This document shows, piece by piece, positions 12,713 through 25,700 of a stretch of 64,000 bases of DNA; within the stretch, counting starts at the first letter, position 1, and every line of letters starts with the position of its first letter. Origin of the DNA: Beroe forskalii. Taxonomy: Eukaryota > Ctenophora > Nuda > Beroida > Beroidae. The stretch is taken from assembly GCA_011033025.1 (NCBI GenBank), contig WFMF01000151.1:1-64000 (forward strand), in the 5' to 3' direction. Made by a program: the position numbers and the translations under genes. The notes beneath the pieces are model-generated. The model made no database searches. It saw only the letters and a list, made by a program, of their open reading frames with translations, and was not told the origin of the DNA.

Positions 12713-13947
12713 GGCCTTGTTAAATTTGGGTACTTAGGTACTTACTTTCCTGTATTATAGAGTGAAATTATTACTTGATTACTGTAGGGGAATTGGAAAA
12801 TCAAATTGCAATTAAAACAAAATTGGCATAAACAATCAATACGGACATTTTTCGAGTAAACCGGGCAATACTTGTGATTTGTGGAGCGGATGGTCTGCTG
12901 AAATTTGTAACACTACGATCTCCAGTTACGTTGTTTCGATTACATGCATAGCAAACCGCTGGGTCATTTACCAGGTGAGCGTCTACATTGGACGGAATTT
13001 CCGATTGAGAAGCTGGATTGAGAAGTGTGAGCCATTATTACATTTATAAACACGCAAAATGAGCATGAAATTAAATTCTTTTACTCATTTCCGTTGATTT
13101 GATGATTTTGATCTGAGTAAATTCTGATATTCCTCTTATGTTCAAACAATGTGACTTCTGAGTAGTTTCACCCCACTGAAACATTTATGTTGAGCTTGGT
13201 AACCTCTGAATTTATTCAACTTGAGAAATAAGGACAATCAGAATGAAAGTGTGAAATCTTTAGAATAGCTCTCAAAATGTTTTGGGAGGTGCTTTTGTGC
13301 ATGAAGAAAGGATTAAGGAAGAATCGAAAAATCGGCAGTTTTAGCGACAGTTCATAAATTCACCCATAAGCCCATAACTCGTCTTATGTTGGCCAATCTG
13401 CACTTGAAGTAATGAAGTATTTCTAGATTATGAACGTTGAGTGATCAAGCCATGATGTATTGCAAGTTCTATGGGTAAACTCATACGCTGTCGCGTGTGG
13501 GAAAGAAGCAAGTTCGATCATTATGGTCTCTGAGCGCTTCTGAGCTTATCATCCTTCCGGATATGGGCCAGACACCCACTAAATTGTAAAATGAAACAAA
13601 TTCTCGCACCGAAACCGAACTTAGCTTGTAAAAGTTGAACACGGCATTTTAAAGTATATGCACTAAGCATATCTCATAACGCTACTTGGTTTTATACTGC
13701 AAATTTAATATGCGTGGCATGGTAAGTGCTAATTAGCACGTGGAGGTCGCGCGCAGCAATAAGATGCGCATATATGTGAGTTCCTTTTGACAACTCGAAT
13801 GCAGTTTGAATATTAATCTCCAGCAAATTGAGAAAATCAGTCCCCTTTGAGTAACTCCATTATTTCCTAAAGCATGGGAGACGGTTTTCTTAGGATCCTA
13901 AGAATGGTTAAGGGCCTGTGTGATTCAAGACAATACCTTATAATTAA

Positions 13948-14256
13948 GGGGCCATCCATAAAGGACGTCCGCAATGAGGGGGGAGGGGGGAGTTTGGCCA
14001 ATGTGGAAGTTTGCGGACATAGGGGGGAGGGGGTGTTTGGCCAAATGCGGACGTCCGCAGTTAATGGAAATTTTGGTCGATTTGACGGCTGTTTCACAAG
14101 AAAATCGTGAAATTTCGTGCCTAAAATTGATGACTGAAAAGATTTTTAGGAAAAATGCGGACGTCCTGGGGGAGGGAGGGGTTTCGGGAATGCGGACGTT
14201 TGCGGACAAGGGGGAGGGAGGGGTCTAGAATGCGGACGTCCTTTATGGATGGCCCC
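13948..14256. mobile_element. PIF/Harbinger-like MITE with TAA target duplication
   Basis: Terminal inverted repeats GGGGCCATCCATAAAGGACG and its complement bound a 309 bp element, with TAA on both sides. Inside are G-rich GGGGGAGG tracts and repeated GCGGACGTCC motifs arranged as an imperfect foldback. The equivalent place in copy A (about 6,985 and 7,153) reads AATACCTTAAACAGATTC or close to it without the insert, so it is an empty site. Superfamily assignment rests on the 3 bp TAA duplication and the GGG-type ends. Confidence 0.75.
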
Positions 14257-14395
14257 TAAACAGATTCAAAAAAGGGCTTTGAATAAATCCTCTCTCCTCC
14301 CCTGGTTACTTTTGAGAGTTTGAGTGTCAAGACCTGAGCTGTGAATAGTAATCACTAATCAGCCCAAGCCAAACTGTGCTTACAGCACAGTAGGA

Positions 14396-16103
14396 ACTTC
14401 AAGTGGGTAGAAGTACCTACCTGATTTTGGTCCAATTATCGGCGATAATTTTATCGGCGATAATTTTATCGGCGATATTTTCGGTTGGAAACCCTAGTCA
14501 CAGAGTCACAGGTAACCCGACCCATTCAATGCTGTTTACAGAGTACAGAGTATCACAATGCTACAATATATTTGCCCTGACCAGGACCCTGGTTTCCTAA
14601 AGACTTAAAATGTTGAACATATTATGGACATACGCAGTATTTTCAAAATCCATGGATCACAACGCGGATATCATAAATTTTGAATTATAGAAATAACTGA
14701 CAAAACAAATGCTTGTAAAACAGTAAAACGTATCAAATTGAAACATGATCAACTGCTTTTTTTAAACTTAAAGTTTGGAAATGTCAAATGCGATATCTAA
14801 CACTATGTAAGTCATCGATGCAATTTCTTGTTACTGGGGGTGGGGGTGCAACGTAACGAAATTACGAAATATTCACATAGGCTTTGAAAGTGAATGAAAG
14901 AAATACCAAATTTTACGATTGCATACTAACCTCGAGCAAACTGTTGTTAAATAAGAACTCAAGTTTATCTTAACTTTAAGTTCAGATTTGGAGAATAGAT
15001 GGGCAACAAATTTTAATCAAAGCTCATTGAAATCAAAATCGTTCGCCTTTTTTTCCTGTTTATAACCCACTTCTAGCTTCAGTAAATATGAATTCCTCAT
15101 TCCGTCGAATTCTCGCTCTCGCAGCAAACCATCGAAACTACAATAATATCTTCACATGAAAGAATTATCGCTGATTTTCACTTTGGAACAAAATGTTCAA
15201 CTCTTACCTCTTCTCCTACTCTTCTAAAATACTGATAAGAGTTGAAGTCTCCTGCAGTCGAAAGCTTTTTCCGTACTCGAAAATTCCATTGAGAACGTAA
15301 ATTATGAATTTAAACAGCACTGGAATCGTTTTAAAATACACAATTTAGCGAAATGGCAGATTCGTGGTTAAAATGCACATATTGCCATAGCAACGCGCGC
15401 ATCTGGTAGTGAAACTTATATCTCGATCTTGTTTTTGGCGACCCTTTTTGCAACTTTGAGCTTTAATTACGGAAAATCTAAAGCTTTTACTATATGCAAA
15501 AAAGAAGAATGTAGCAATACGAAGACACCTTTTTTCAACCGCCCTGCAAATAATCGCGGGTTTTCAACTCCTAGTGTGTCAGATTTTCATGGAAAGCGGA
15601 GGCTCCTACCTTGAACTACCTCTTTCGATTATATTAATGATTTATGGAAATCTGAAGTATAGAAGGAACTCGAATCTGGATTGTAATATGGTTTTATGAT
15701 TTTATGAAAATCTGAATGCGAATCTGAAAGCAAATTCCAAACGTCTTTGGAATGTGATGCCTGATGGCTATTCTTTGCCTTATCGAAGTAACTAAAAGTT
15801 TCAAAAAAGGAACATCCATTTAAATTTATTATTCACGATCCTTGACGGAATTCAGTTATTACTTTAATACCTTTTTTTCACTCAGAGTGTGGCGAATGAT
15901 CACTGAGCACCTTGTAAGGGCGCTCTCACATCCTGTCACATTCATCATAGTGATAATGTAATTAAACAGTGACAGTTTTCCCTTGTCTATTGCCTCAGCC
16001 TTCATCCCACAAAAACTGAAATACCTGAAATAAAAGTAAATAAGAAAAAAATAAATTAAAGTAAACTAAATTTTTTTAATACTTTAATAGGCTTGTCTTT
16101 CAG
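14396..16103. other. Intergenic or intronic AT-rich stretch; no exon supported
   Basis: Includes a short direct repeat of ATTTTATCGGCGATA type near 14,440-14,480. A + strand open frame at 15,429-15,614 has no splice context or motif. If the Tudor gene begins upstream, its first exon should lie here or further left, but I could not find it. Confidence 0.5.
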
Positions 16104-16735
16104 CTGGACAGCAGAGTGATGAGTATCAACATACAATACCGGGACATGAGACCCCTTCCCGGGGAGTTTGGGATGAAAGTGTGGCCCCCTAGCATCCTAC
16201 AATTCCATCTAGCTCAGGTTATGTACTTCCATGACACATGTAACCATCTTCCAGATTTCGGGTGGTTTTGGGTTAAATTCCAATTTTCAAATTTTTAGAA
16301 CGATATCGGTTGGGTGATTTCGGAATGGTTTTGGGCCGATTTCTTCCGAAAATCTACCTGTCGAGGCACTGAAACGACCCATACTGGCTGTTTTGGGGTT
16401 ATTTTGGACGAATTCGGGTCGTTCCACAAGTCTAAGGTTACAAGGCTTTGCTTTTTGAAAATTTGTTTTGGACACCTAGTAACTATATTAAAAACTTCAA
16501 CTATAATTATTTGAAGGTTCAAAGTCGAAATTTGACCCCTTGACTTTCAGGTGAAACCCATAACTCTGGAGATATGCGATGGCGCCTTGACATCGCGTAA
16601 AGTTGACAGTGAAAAGTGGGACACTGCGGCAGTGAATCTGGTGAGGCAACTGGTCAAGGACAGGGTGGTGGTCTGCAAGGTGGAGGACATGGACCCAGTC
16701 ACGGGGGAGTACGGAGTTATGATGTGGTCACAGAA
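16104..16735 (+). CDS. TDRD12: TDRD12 homologue: N-terminal Tudor-like exons
   Basis: Exon 16104-16217 (acceptor TTTCAG, donor CAG|GTTATG) reads through DMRPLPGEFGMKVWPPSI. Exon 16551 to about 16735 opens VKPITLEICDGAL and continues EKWDTAAVNLVRQLV and VCKVEDMDPVTGEYGV. This matches the second half of the N-terminal extended Tudor domain of vertebrate TDRD12, where the same K-P-x-T-L and K-W-D-x-A-A-x pattern occurs. The right border is unclear because the 38 bp minisatellite starts inside the exon end, at the TGGTCACAG codons. Every repeat unit brings a new candidate donor (CAGCG|GTTAGT or CAGTG|GTAAGT). Exons for the first half of the domain are missing upstream. Confidence 0.7.
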
Positions 16736-19700
16736 ACATCACATGCAAAACACAGCGGTTAGTGGACACAGAAACATCACTTGCAAAACACAGTGGTTAG
16801 TGGACACAGAAACATCACATGCAAAACACAGTGGTTAGTGGACACAGAAACATCACATGCAAAACACACTGGTTAGTGGACACAGACACATAACATTCAA
16901 AACACAGCGGTTAGTGGACACAGAAACATCACATGCAAAACACAGCGGTTAGTGGACACAGAAACATCACATGCAAAACACAGCGGTTAGTGGGCACCGA
17001 AACATCACATGCAAAACACAGCGGTTAGTGGAAACAGAAACATCACATGCAAAACGCAGCGGTTAGTGGACACAGAAACATCACATGCAAAACACAGCGG
17101 TTAGTGGACACAGAAACATCACATACAAAACACAGCGGTTAGTGGACACAGAAACATCACATGCAAAACACAGTGGTTAGTGGACACAGAAACATCACAT
17201 GCAAAACACAGCGGTTAGTGGACACAGAAACATCACATGCAAAACACAGCGGTTAGTGGACACAGAAACATCACATGCAAAACACTGAGGTTAGTGGATA
17301 CAGAAACATCACATGCAAAACACAGTGGTTAGTGGACACAGAAACATCACATGCAAAACACAGTGGTTAGTGGACACAGAAACATCACATGCAAAACACA
17401 GCGGTTAGTGGACACAGAAACATCACATGCAAAACACAGCGGTTAGTGGACACAGAAACATCACATGCAAAACACAGTGGTAAGTGGACACAGAAAAATC
17501 ACATGCAAAACACAGCGGTTAGTGGACACAGAAACATCACATGCAAAACACAGCGGTTAGTGGACACAGAAAAATCACATGCAAAACACAGTGGTAAGTG
17601 GACACAGAAACATCACATTCAAAACACAGCGGTTAGTGGACACAGAAACGTCACATGCAAAACACAGTGGCTAGTGGACACAGAAACATCACTTGCAAAA
17701 AACAGTGGTTAGTGGACACAGAAACATCACATGCAAAAAACAGCGGTTAGTGAACACAGAAACATCACATGCAAAACACAGCGGTTAGTGGACACAGAAA
17801 CATCACATGCAAAACACACTGGTTAGTGGACACAGAAACATGACATTCAAAACACAGTGGTTAGTGGACACAGAAACATCACATGCAAAACACAGCGGTT
17901 AGTGGACACAGAAACATCACTTGCAAAACACTGTGGTTAGTGGACACAGAAACATCACATGCAAAACACAGCGGTTAGTGGACACAGAAACATCACATTG
18001 AGAACAAAACGGTTATACTTTCTAAGACTTTCAAATAGACACAAAACTTAAACACTTTTTGAATTTTCTATTACCTATCGTTTTCAAAACGCTCCCTCAT
18101 CAGGTAATACTTTATCATGGATGCTGCTGAAATACTAAAATTAAATTTAAAAATCAATTTGTTAAGAAATTTTGGGTTAAAAGGGGCGTTTCACTGCTAG
18201 AGGCATGGGATTGAAATGAAGTCGATGAGCCTCATTCAGACCTGAGCTGCCCATGCCCAAATAACATTCAGACCTGAGCTGCCCCGTGCCCAAGTAACAT
18301 ATGCTATATTTTACGGTGAATTTTAAGAACCAAAACGAGTTAGCTTTTGGTGACAATTATCTAAATGCCCGTGGCAGGATGGCAATTGTTGCATTGTTCA
18401 AGAAATAAGTTATGGTAATATTTTGCATATTAAGTAGGTAGGTAAGTATGATAATTATGAAGACAGCGCTTGAATGCGTGGTTATAACTACGTATCTACA
18501 TAAAGACCGAGTCAATTACTCGAATAAAGAACCCATCTGAATGACTACAATCAAAGCAATAAAATCTCGATTCAGCCATCCGGCTCCGAATTTTGAGCAC
18601 TGCTGAATAATATTATAGCTGGCTACTTTACTTGGTGACACCAATACGAAGGGCGGTAAGAGTGCAATTTTCAAGACTTCCAAATATTAAACAGCAGACG
18701 GAACACGTTTCATGAATAATGTTATCAATTCTACCGCCCTCACTCCTCAGGCACCAGCACCAGTCGTCAATGTGAACGAGGAGCTCGTGAAGAAGGAATT
18801 TGCCAGGGTAGCTGGTCCCCGGACAGACAGCGACACTCCTTCCAAGGACAGGACGGCAACCAGTTCTCCCTCACGACATTCCAGTTCTCCCTCACGACAT
18901 TATGGCGCCAATTCTCCGAGGGGCAGCTCTGGCGCCAGCTCTCCGAGGGGCAACTCTGGCGCCAGCTCTCCGAGGGGGACCTTTGGCAGGACTCCAAGTG
19001 AAAGGTCTTCGTCCGGTATCTCCACGGCTTATGTGCCAGTTGATTCCCATTATCAGAGTGGTAGGAAAAGTGGGGGAGCGAGTGGAGGGGGAGCGAGTGA
19101 AGGGGGAGCGAGTGGAGAGGGAGCGAGTGGAGGGGGAGCGAGTGGAGGGGGAATGAGTGGAGGGGGAGCGAGTGGAGGGGGAATGAGTGGAGGGGGAGCG
19201 GGTGGAGGGGGAGCGAGTGGAGGGGGAGCGAGTGGAGGGGGAATGAGTGGAGCGGGAGCGGGTGGAGGGGGAGCTGGTGGCACTCTGGACAGAGCCACTC
19301 CTGCACTCTCCTTCAATATCAAATCATTGTAAGTTTTATGATGTTTTCGGGCGAGGTTTCAGTCGTTTACTAGGCATACGCCATACAGAAATCGTTTATT
19401 CAATGTACTAATGTATACTAAATAATTAGAAAGTAGAAACCAAGTTAATCAGATATTATTCACAGTCTAAGACTTTTAATAACTTAATAGCAAAGTGTAA
19501 CTTCACTCCCGCAGTAATAAAGTTCATTACCACTCCCGCAGTAATAAAATTCGCTACCACTCCCGCAGTAATAAATTTCACTCCCGTAGTAATAAATTTC
19601 ACTCCCGCCGTAATAAATCCCACCTCCGCAGTAATAAAGTTCACTCCTGCAGTAATAAATTTCACTCCCGCAGTAATAAATTTCACTCCCACAGTAATAA

Positions 19701-22700
19701 ATTACACTCCCGCAGTAATAAATCTTACTCCCGCAGTAATAAATCTCACCGCCGCAGTAATAAAGTTCACTCCCGCAGTAATAAATCTCACTCCCGCAGT
19801 AATAAAGTTCACTCCCGCAGTAATAAATCTCACTCCCGCAGTAATAAATCTCACTCCCACAGTAATAAATTCCACTCCCGCAGTAATAAAGTTAACTCCC
19901 GCAGTAATAAATCTCACCTCCGCAGTAAAAAGTTTCACAACCCGCAGTAATAAAGTTTACTCCCGCAGTAATGAATTACACTCCCGCAGTAATAAAGTTT
20001 ACTCCCACAGTAATAAAGTTTACTCCCACAGTAAGCGCTCGACGCCCCGCCGCCCGCTTATCCTGGGTTGTGAGGATATCCGTCCCGTGTACAGCATTCA
20101 GGACTGCTACTTCGCCCCCAAGATAGAGCAGCAGTACATCAAAGGACGGGGAGTGTCGCACACTGACCTCAGTGTGATCCAGAAGTACGGCTGGCCTTTC
20201 TTCAGGAAAGGTAAGTATAAAGTGGAAATAATGAAAAGGAAAGGTAACTCGAAATACGTTTGTTAAATTAGGTGGTCAGTTGGTGTATTGGTATCTAGTC
20301 AGTCTCGTGATCGAAAAGATCCCGGGTTCAATTCCCCGCCATTCCCACTGACCCACTGAGCTACGGGTGAAAGAAAGGTTAGTCGAAATAAATTATACTG
20401 GCGTAGAATTAGGTATAGTATTTTCTATCTGACATTGGTAATATGAACTTATGAAATATCAGATACAACCATCTGATTGGTCCCAGTACCCAGTCGAGTA
20501 TAGGTACTACTAAACGGGTGACGGATCTCCCGCTACAGGTGGTCCTAGTCCCCCAAATTAGTAGGTTCAGATTAGTAAAGAATAGCGTTTTTAATGTTCA
20601 AATCGCATGACTGTAAATATGACCGATTGAATTTCTCCAGTCAACTGATGTATGGTTTATGATAGAGTTTGATTTGAATTTGGCAGACTCTAAATCCAAA
20701 TCAGCAAATCGTTGCTATTTTCGCAGGTCGGGACGGTGTCCTTGTGTTCCACCCTGACAACACTCTGCGTCCCGAGCTGACCTTCCTCATCCTCTGCTAT
20801 CCGTCCTCATCAAGGGAACATACGCCAGATTCCCCAAGAACTACTCTGTATGTATAATGGATAAAATCTGGTTATTTTACAACTCACCTACGGAGAGTTA
20901 CCAGTCGATTAACGGTCGCATTCAATCAGATAAGCACTGTATTGTATTGTTGTATTATATTTGAGGCAATGATTGGAGCAATGATTCATTATTGTTTCCA
21001 TTATGAATGAATGGAAATTGAATTCCAATATGTGATCATTATATGCTTGTGAGTTTGTTTACAAAGCTTAATTAATTAATAACGATAAATCTGACATCAA
21101 TTTAGTAATAATATTATGAAACTGTTTGATAACCGCTCATTTCCTGGGGTAGCCGAAAGTTCTGATAGTGGTCCCATCCTGTAAAGATGCTGATCTCCTC
21201 ACCCGATACTGTAAAGAATCGCTAGATGAATCCCTCAAGTATGCTCTAAAGTAAGTGCAAGCTTCAGACTTTCAACTTCATCGGTATTATACACACTGAC
21301 ACCAATTCACACTGACACCAATTCACACTGACATCACTTTACACTGACACTAGTTCACCTTAGCATCAGTTCACCTTAGCCCCTCGCACCAGTTCACATT
21401 GACACCAGTTCACATTGACATAATTACACCTTGACACCAGTTCACCTTGACACATCATACCAGTCTATCTTGACACCAGTAAAAATTGAGACCAGTTCAC
21501 CTGGATACAGTTCACCTTGACACCAGTTCACAAGTGCACCAGTTGATTTTGACATCAGTTCACAATGACACCAGTTTACATTGACACCAGTTCACCTTGA
21601 CACCATATCCCGCACATATCTAGCCCAAACCCCCCTCTTGGCAGCGTTCACAAAGCGTACGCCATCTCCAAGTTCGCGCCGCACGCCGAACTTTACAACA
21701 ATCAGGACCTCCTGGTCATCACCCCTCAGAGCCTCATTGACTCCTACAAGGAACACGTGCCCGCGGATGGCAGGTTCAATTGACTTTCAAAAGCTTCTTA
21801 TATCAATTTATTAAACTTTTTCAGAAGCTTCTTATATCAATTTATTAAACTTCCTCGTATCATTAAGAACTAAACTCCTCCATGACTGCGTGTAAGAATG
21901 AATATTTAAATTTGAGTCATAATTCACTACCTTGATCCTAAAGAGTTATTTTCTACTGCTTATTAAGAGCTGTTGAAGATCCATCAGTTTTTACTTTAAT
22001 CTATATGATCGTGAAGCCACTATTAATTATTTTGCATGTTTCTGAACGGTGTCCTCTTCATTTCAGGAGCATTTACTTCAGTAACACATGCCATTTGATA
22101 CTTCACAAGTCACACGAGCTCTTTACTCGGCACCGAACCCAGATGCAGTTCATCCTCAACCTCCTGAGGGATGAGGTCGACGAACAGGTCGGAGATATGT
22201 GCATGTTGTTTGTTTTTATGACAGGTTAAAGGCTATTGATTGAGTTTCACAGACTTTAGATTGTGCACAGACTTTAGATTGTGCATAGGTGATTTAAACA
22301 TGTTTTATGAGCTCAACTACATCTTGACATAGTAAAAGCCACAGATCGGAGCATTATCGTGAATGATTAAAGTTATCTCTAATCCATCATTTCATCTACT
22401 CTCCAAGTCTGCTTTTGAGTAGGGCGACGTTTAGCTATTTAGAATTGCACTTTTTAATTGCACTTAAACAAGCCTTAGATTATCTGAGCTCACCCTACGT
22501 TTTCCCAGGACTACAAACAAAGTGTCAGATAGTCCTGATATCGGAGACTTGGTTGCCGATTTACCACGCAGTAGCCCGTACCTTCATGTCAGACCCCGTT
22601 ACTATCATTCAGAATAGGACTGAGAGTGCCCTGCATAGCGGTGTAGTTACGGTACGTTTACACTCACTTGAATTCCTCCTTATTACTCTCTTATTTTCAC

Positions 22701-25700
22701 CCAATGTTTGCGCCCATAACGCTTTAAGCTTTTTAGAGTCCTCTGTTTTTAGAATTAACATTTCCATTGTAACTGGCAAAATATTCAGCACGTTGAAGAA
22801 TACCAGAGCTCAGACTTGAAGTTGAATTCCTTCGTGGAGACAGTGGAAAAGCTGTGTAAGAGGAACAAGAAAATAGCTGTATTTGTGAGGGAATGCGGAA
22901 GGCAGCTGGTTGAAGCACTGTCAAGCAAAGCGATCCCTAGTTACCAGCTAGATGAGTCCGGAGTGCAGATCCAGCACTTGTCGAAAGGAAGTGCAATGGG
23001 TAAGTTGTGTTTTTGTCGTTCAGCGGTAGGTTTTACTTTAGAGGAAAATTTGATTTTGGCTCACCACAATGTCACACTGCCAAAGGTCATCTCTAGTTGT
23101 GTTTGCGTAGGGCGCGGAACGTATTTACCGAATATGAATCACGCGATGTCTTTTTGTATGAGCTGTAGAATTCAGTCAGCTCTCTGATTTTCATAAATAT
23201 ATGCTGCAAACTTGACAGGCAAACTCAATAATTACCAAAAAGTTTGGTAGCAGCGTTTACCCGAATTTGTGATCTTGCCTCTTGGGAAAAGCTTTCAATC
23301 CTCAAGTCCACAGGTCCACTCATGTGGAGAAGGCAGAACGGAGTTGAAATCAACTGAAGGGCGAATCCAATGTCTTATCTATTAATAGAGGTGTATGGGT
23401 ATACTACAAACATAACAAAATACTGAATATCGATTTCCTAATTCAAAGATTGACATAAGAGGCGGAAGAGACTAAACTGTGAATCATCAGCGGTTACCCT
23501 ACAGTTGTAAGGTCTCCCTGCCATCTGCGATGTAGGTGTACCATCAGCAGGTGACAAGGGAAACGGAGGGGTTTCGGCCCACGTTTCCCTCACAGCTTAC
23601 AACTGCAAGGCTGGGCCACCCAGGACTCCGGATTCCTGAGCAACACAGTTTAGAGGGAGGGGGAGGAAAAGGAAAGAGTTCAGTAGAGGCAAAAGATCAA
23701 TGAGTGTTAAAATCGGGCTCTTTTTTCTTATAACTCATGTTGATCTAAATCTTGGCTATATTGTCTCCCATTACAATAGCAATGGCCTGCGGTACCCTCA
23801 GCTTCGATTCCTTGTCTAACTATGTTCGGGATAGTTCAAGACTGCCGATTGCTGAAAGTACGGGAGTAAAGGTAGCGCAAAATACCGGGTGGTCCAAAAA
23901 GAACGTTACAAAGTTAGCGCGCTGTAACTTTGGTTGTGTTTGGAGTTTCTCAATGAAACTTTGGTATGTCATAGGTATGTACGATACAATTTTGCACCAA
24001 AAATTTGAAATGTCTACCTCCGAAAATGTCCGAGTTATCAACGAAAAACCGGTTTATTTGCCATATCTCAGCTTCTGAGGGTCAAAAATGTTAGCTACTC
24101 TAGGATCATATTGCCCACATATCGCCCGAAATATCCTGAAAGTTTCATCAAGATTGCTCAAAAAACCTTGGAGATATGCGCCTTTTTGTTTCGCAAAAAA
24201 GTGTGTATACGCAAGCTTTTACACACTCTGCAGATGAAATGTAAACAAACACTGTGCTTATCTCCCTATTTGGACATGTAAAACTATGCAAGCTTGCATA
24301 ATGTACCCTTTAATTGTGCTTTAAGTACACTTTTTGCGATACAAAAAGGCGCATATCTCCGAGGTTTTTTGAGCAATTTTGATGAAACTTTCAGGATATT
24401 ACGGGCAATATGTGGGCAATATGACCCTGGAGTAGCTAACATTTTTGACCCTCAGAAGCTGAGGTATGGCAAATAAACCGGTTTTTCGTTGATAACTCGG
24501 ACATTTTTTGAGGTAGACATTTCAAATTTTCGGTGCAAAATTGTATCGTACATACCTATGACATACCAAAGTTTCATTGAGAAACTCCAAACACAACCAA
24601 AGTTACAGCGCGCTAACTTTGTAACGTTCTTTTTGGACCACCCGGTATAATCTGGGATTACAATGATAACTTGTTCGAGTGCCAAAAGGCCAAAGTTCTG
24701 ATGAGCCAGCCATCTTCTCGGCCGGCTCATCAGTTGGTCAGCTAGCCGGTTGTCCGGGTGGCGAGCCGTCGTTGTCGGGATAGTTCAAGAGTGCCCATTT
24801 CATTATTTCTGATTCACTTTCAGTTCATGCAGAACGACAATCTAATAATTTAAAAAGTAAACACTCACTAGTTACTTGCAAATTTGAAAAAACGCCAAAT
24901 GACAATATTCCATTCAATACTAAGAAATTAAGAAAACAGTGAATTTTGTAACTATGGAGCCTAGACCGAAAAGCTCTAGGTTGACAATTCAGTTCTTTAC
25001 ATGGAAAATTGAATGAATGCCTGCCTAAACCGCGAAAAGCACACATAACTTCATTGCAACAGCTTTTTGCCAATGAATATCTCTGTCCCAGCTTCATCGA
25101 GAAGCTTTCCTCGTCTCTGGCTCGATTACTTGAATCCTTCGGTTCCTGTCGTTGACCACGTGGCTGTTGAAAGAGAAGTAAAACCTTCCAAATAAAAGTA
25201 GTGTATCTTGTAGACGTGGTTAGCTCGACGACCTCCCTTTCCCCCAGCTTTGCAGGCATTGGACGGCCCGTACACTTTGTAGGTGTCTTGTGCATCTGGG
25301 GCACTGCCACACCAACCACCCCCTTGCAAGGCAAACACTTGGTACCCGTAGGAGGTGGCAGCCTGCAGACACTTCTCATAGGCATCTGTCCGAGACAGGA
25401 AGGAGTCTCTGAGAAGAGAGTGAGTTCCTTCAATGGGCTGTATGGCTTTATTGATGGTATCGCGCCAACAGCCGAGGTCTTCAACTTCAATGTATGGGTC
25501 TTCATCTTCTGATGACTTTATCCGGTACACTTGGTTTGCCAACATACCTCCATTTCCAGTAGCCTGACATGCAGTAGAACTTCCGTACTTTTTGTAAGTG
25601 TCTTGTGCATCTGAGGAACTTGCACAAGAACCTCCATCTTGCAAAGCAAACACTTTGTATCCATAAGAGTTTGCTGCTTGCAAACATTTGTCATAAAGGC

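Larger units (their letters stand above)
9143..14395. repeat. Segmental duplication, copy B
   Basis: This is the collinear second copy of 1,213-7,280. It keeps both V-like exons intact, has lost the segment equivalent to 5,670-6,490, and has gained a MITE at 13,948. Sequence outside the listed exons and the MITE is AT-rich without further recognisable genes. A minus-strand open frame at 10,637-10,924 lies in the block equivalent to copy A 2,600-2,960, where the copy A counterpart is interrupted by a stop, so I do not call it. Confidence 0.85.

Noticed and set aside
15429-15614. Plus-strand open frame with FLATLFATLSFNYGKS
   Set aside because: No ATG start, splice sites or motif, and it is AT-rich like the surrounding spacer.
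16551-17712. Long open frames through the 38 bp repeat (HAKHSG and MQNTAV-type translations)
   Set aside because: They are repeat translations without a start or splice context; only the part before 16,735 is a real exon.
16733-17998. CRISPR-like array
   Set aside because: Repeats are directly adjacent without unique spacers, and the surroundings are a spliced animal gene.
18767-19322. Minus-strand open frames rich in HPLPLHS or PPPLAPP
   Set aside because: They are antisense to the Gly-rich coding repeat of the TDRD12 homologue.
19456-20161. Minus-strand open frames rich in FITAGV repeats
   Set aside because: These are antisense translations of the 21 bp intronic array, which has the 3' splice sites on the + strand.
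20268-20345. Functional tRNA gene
   Set aside because: B box is good, but the acceptor stem does not pair; called a SINE fragment instead.
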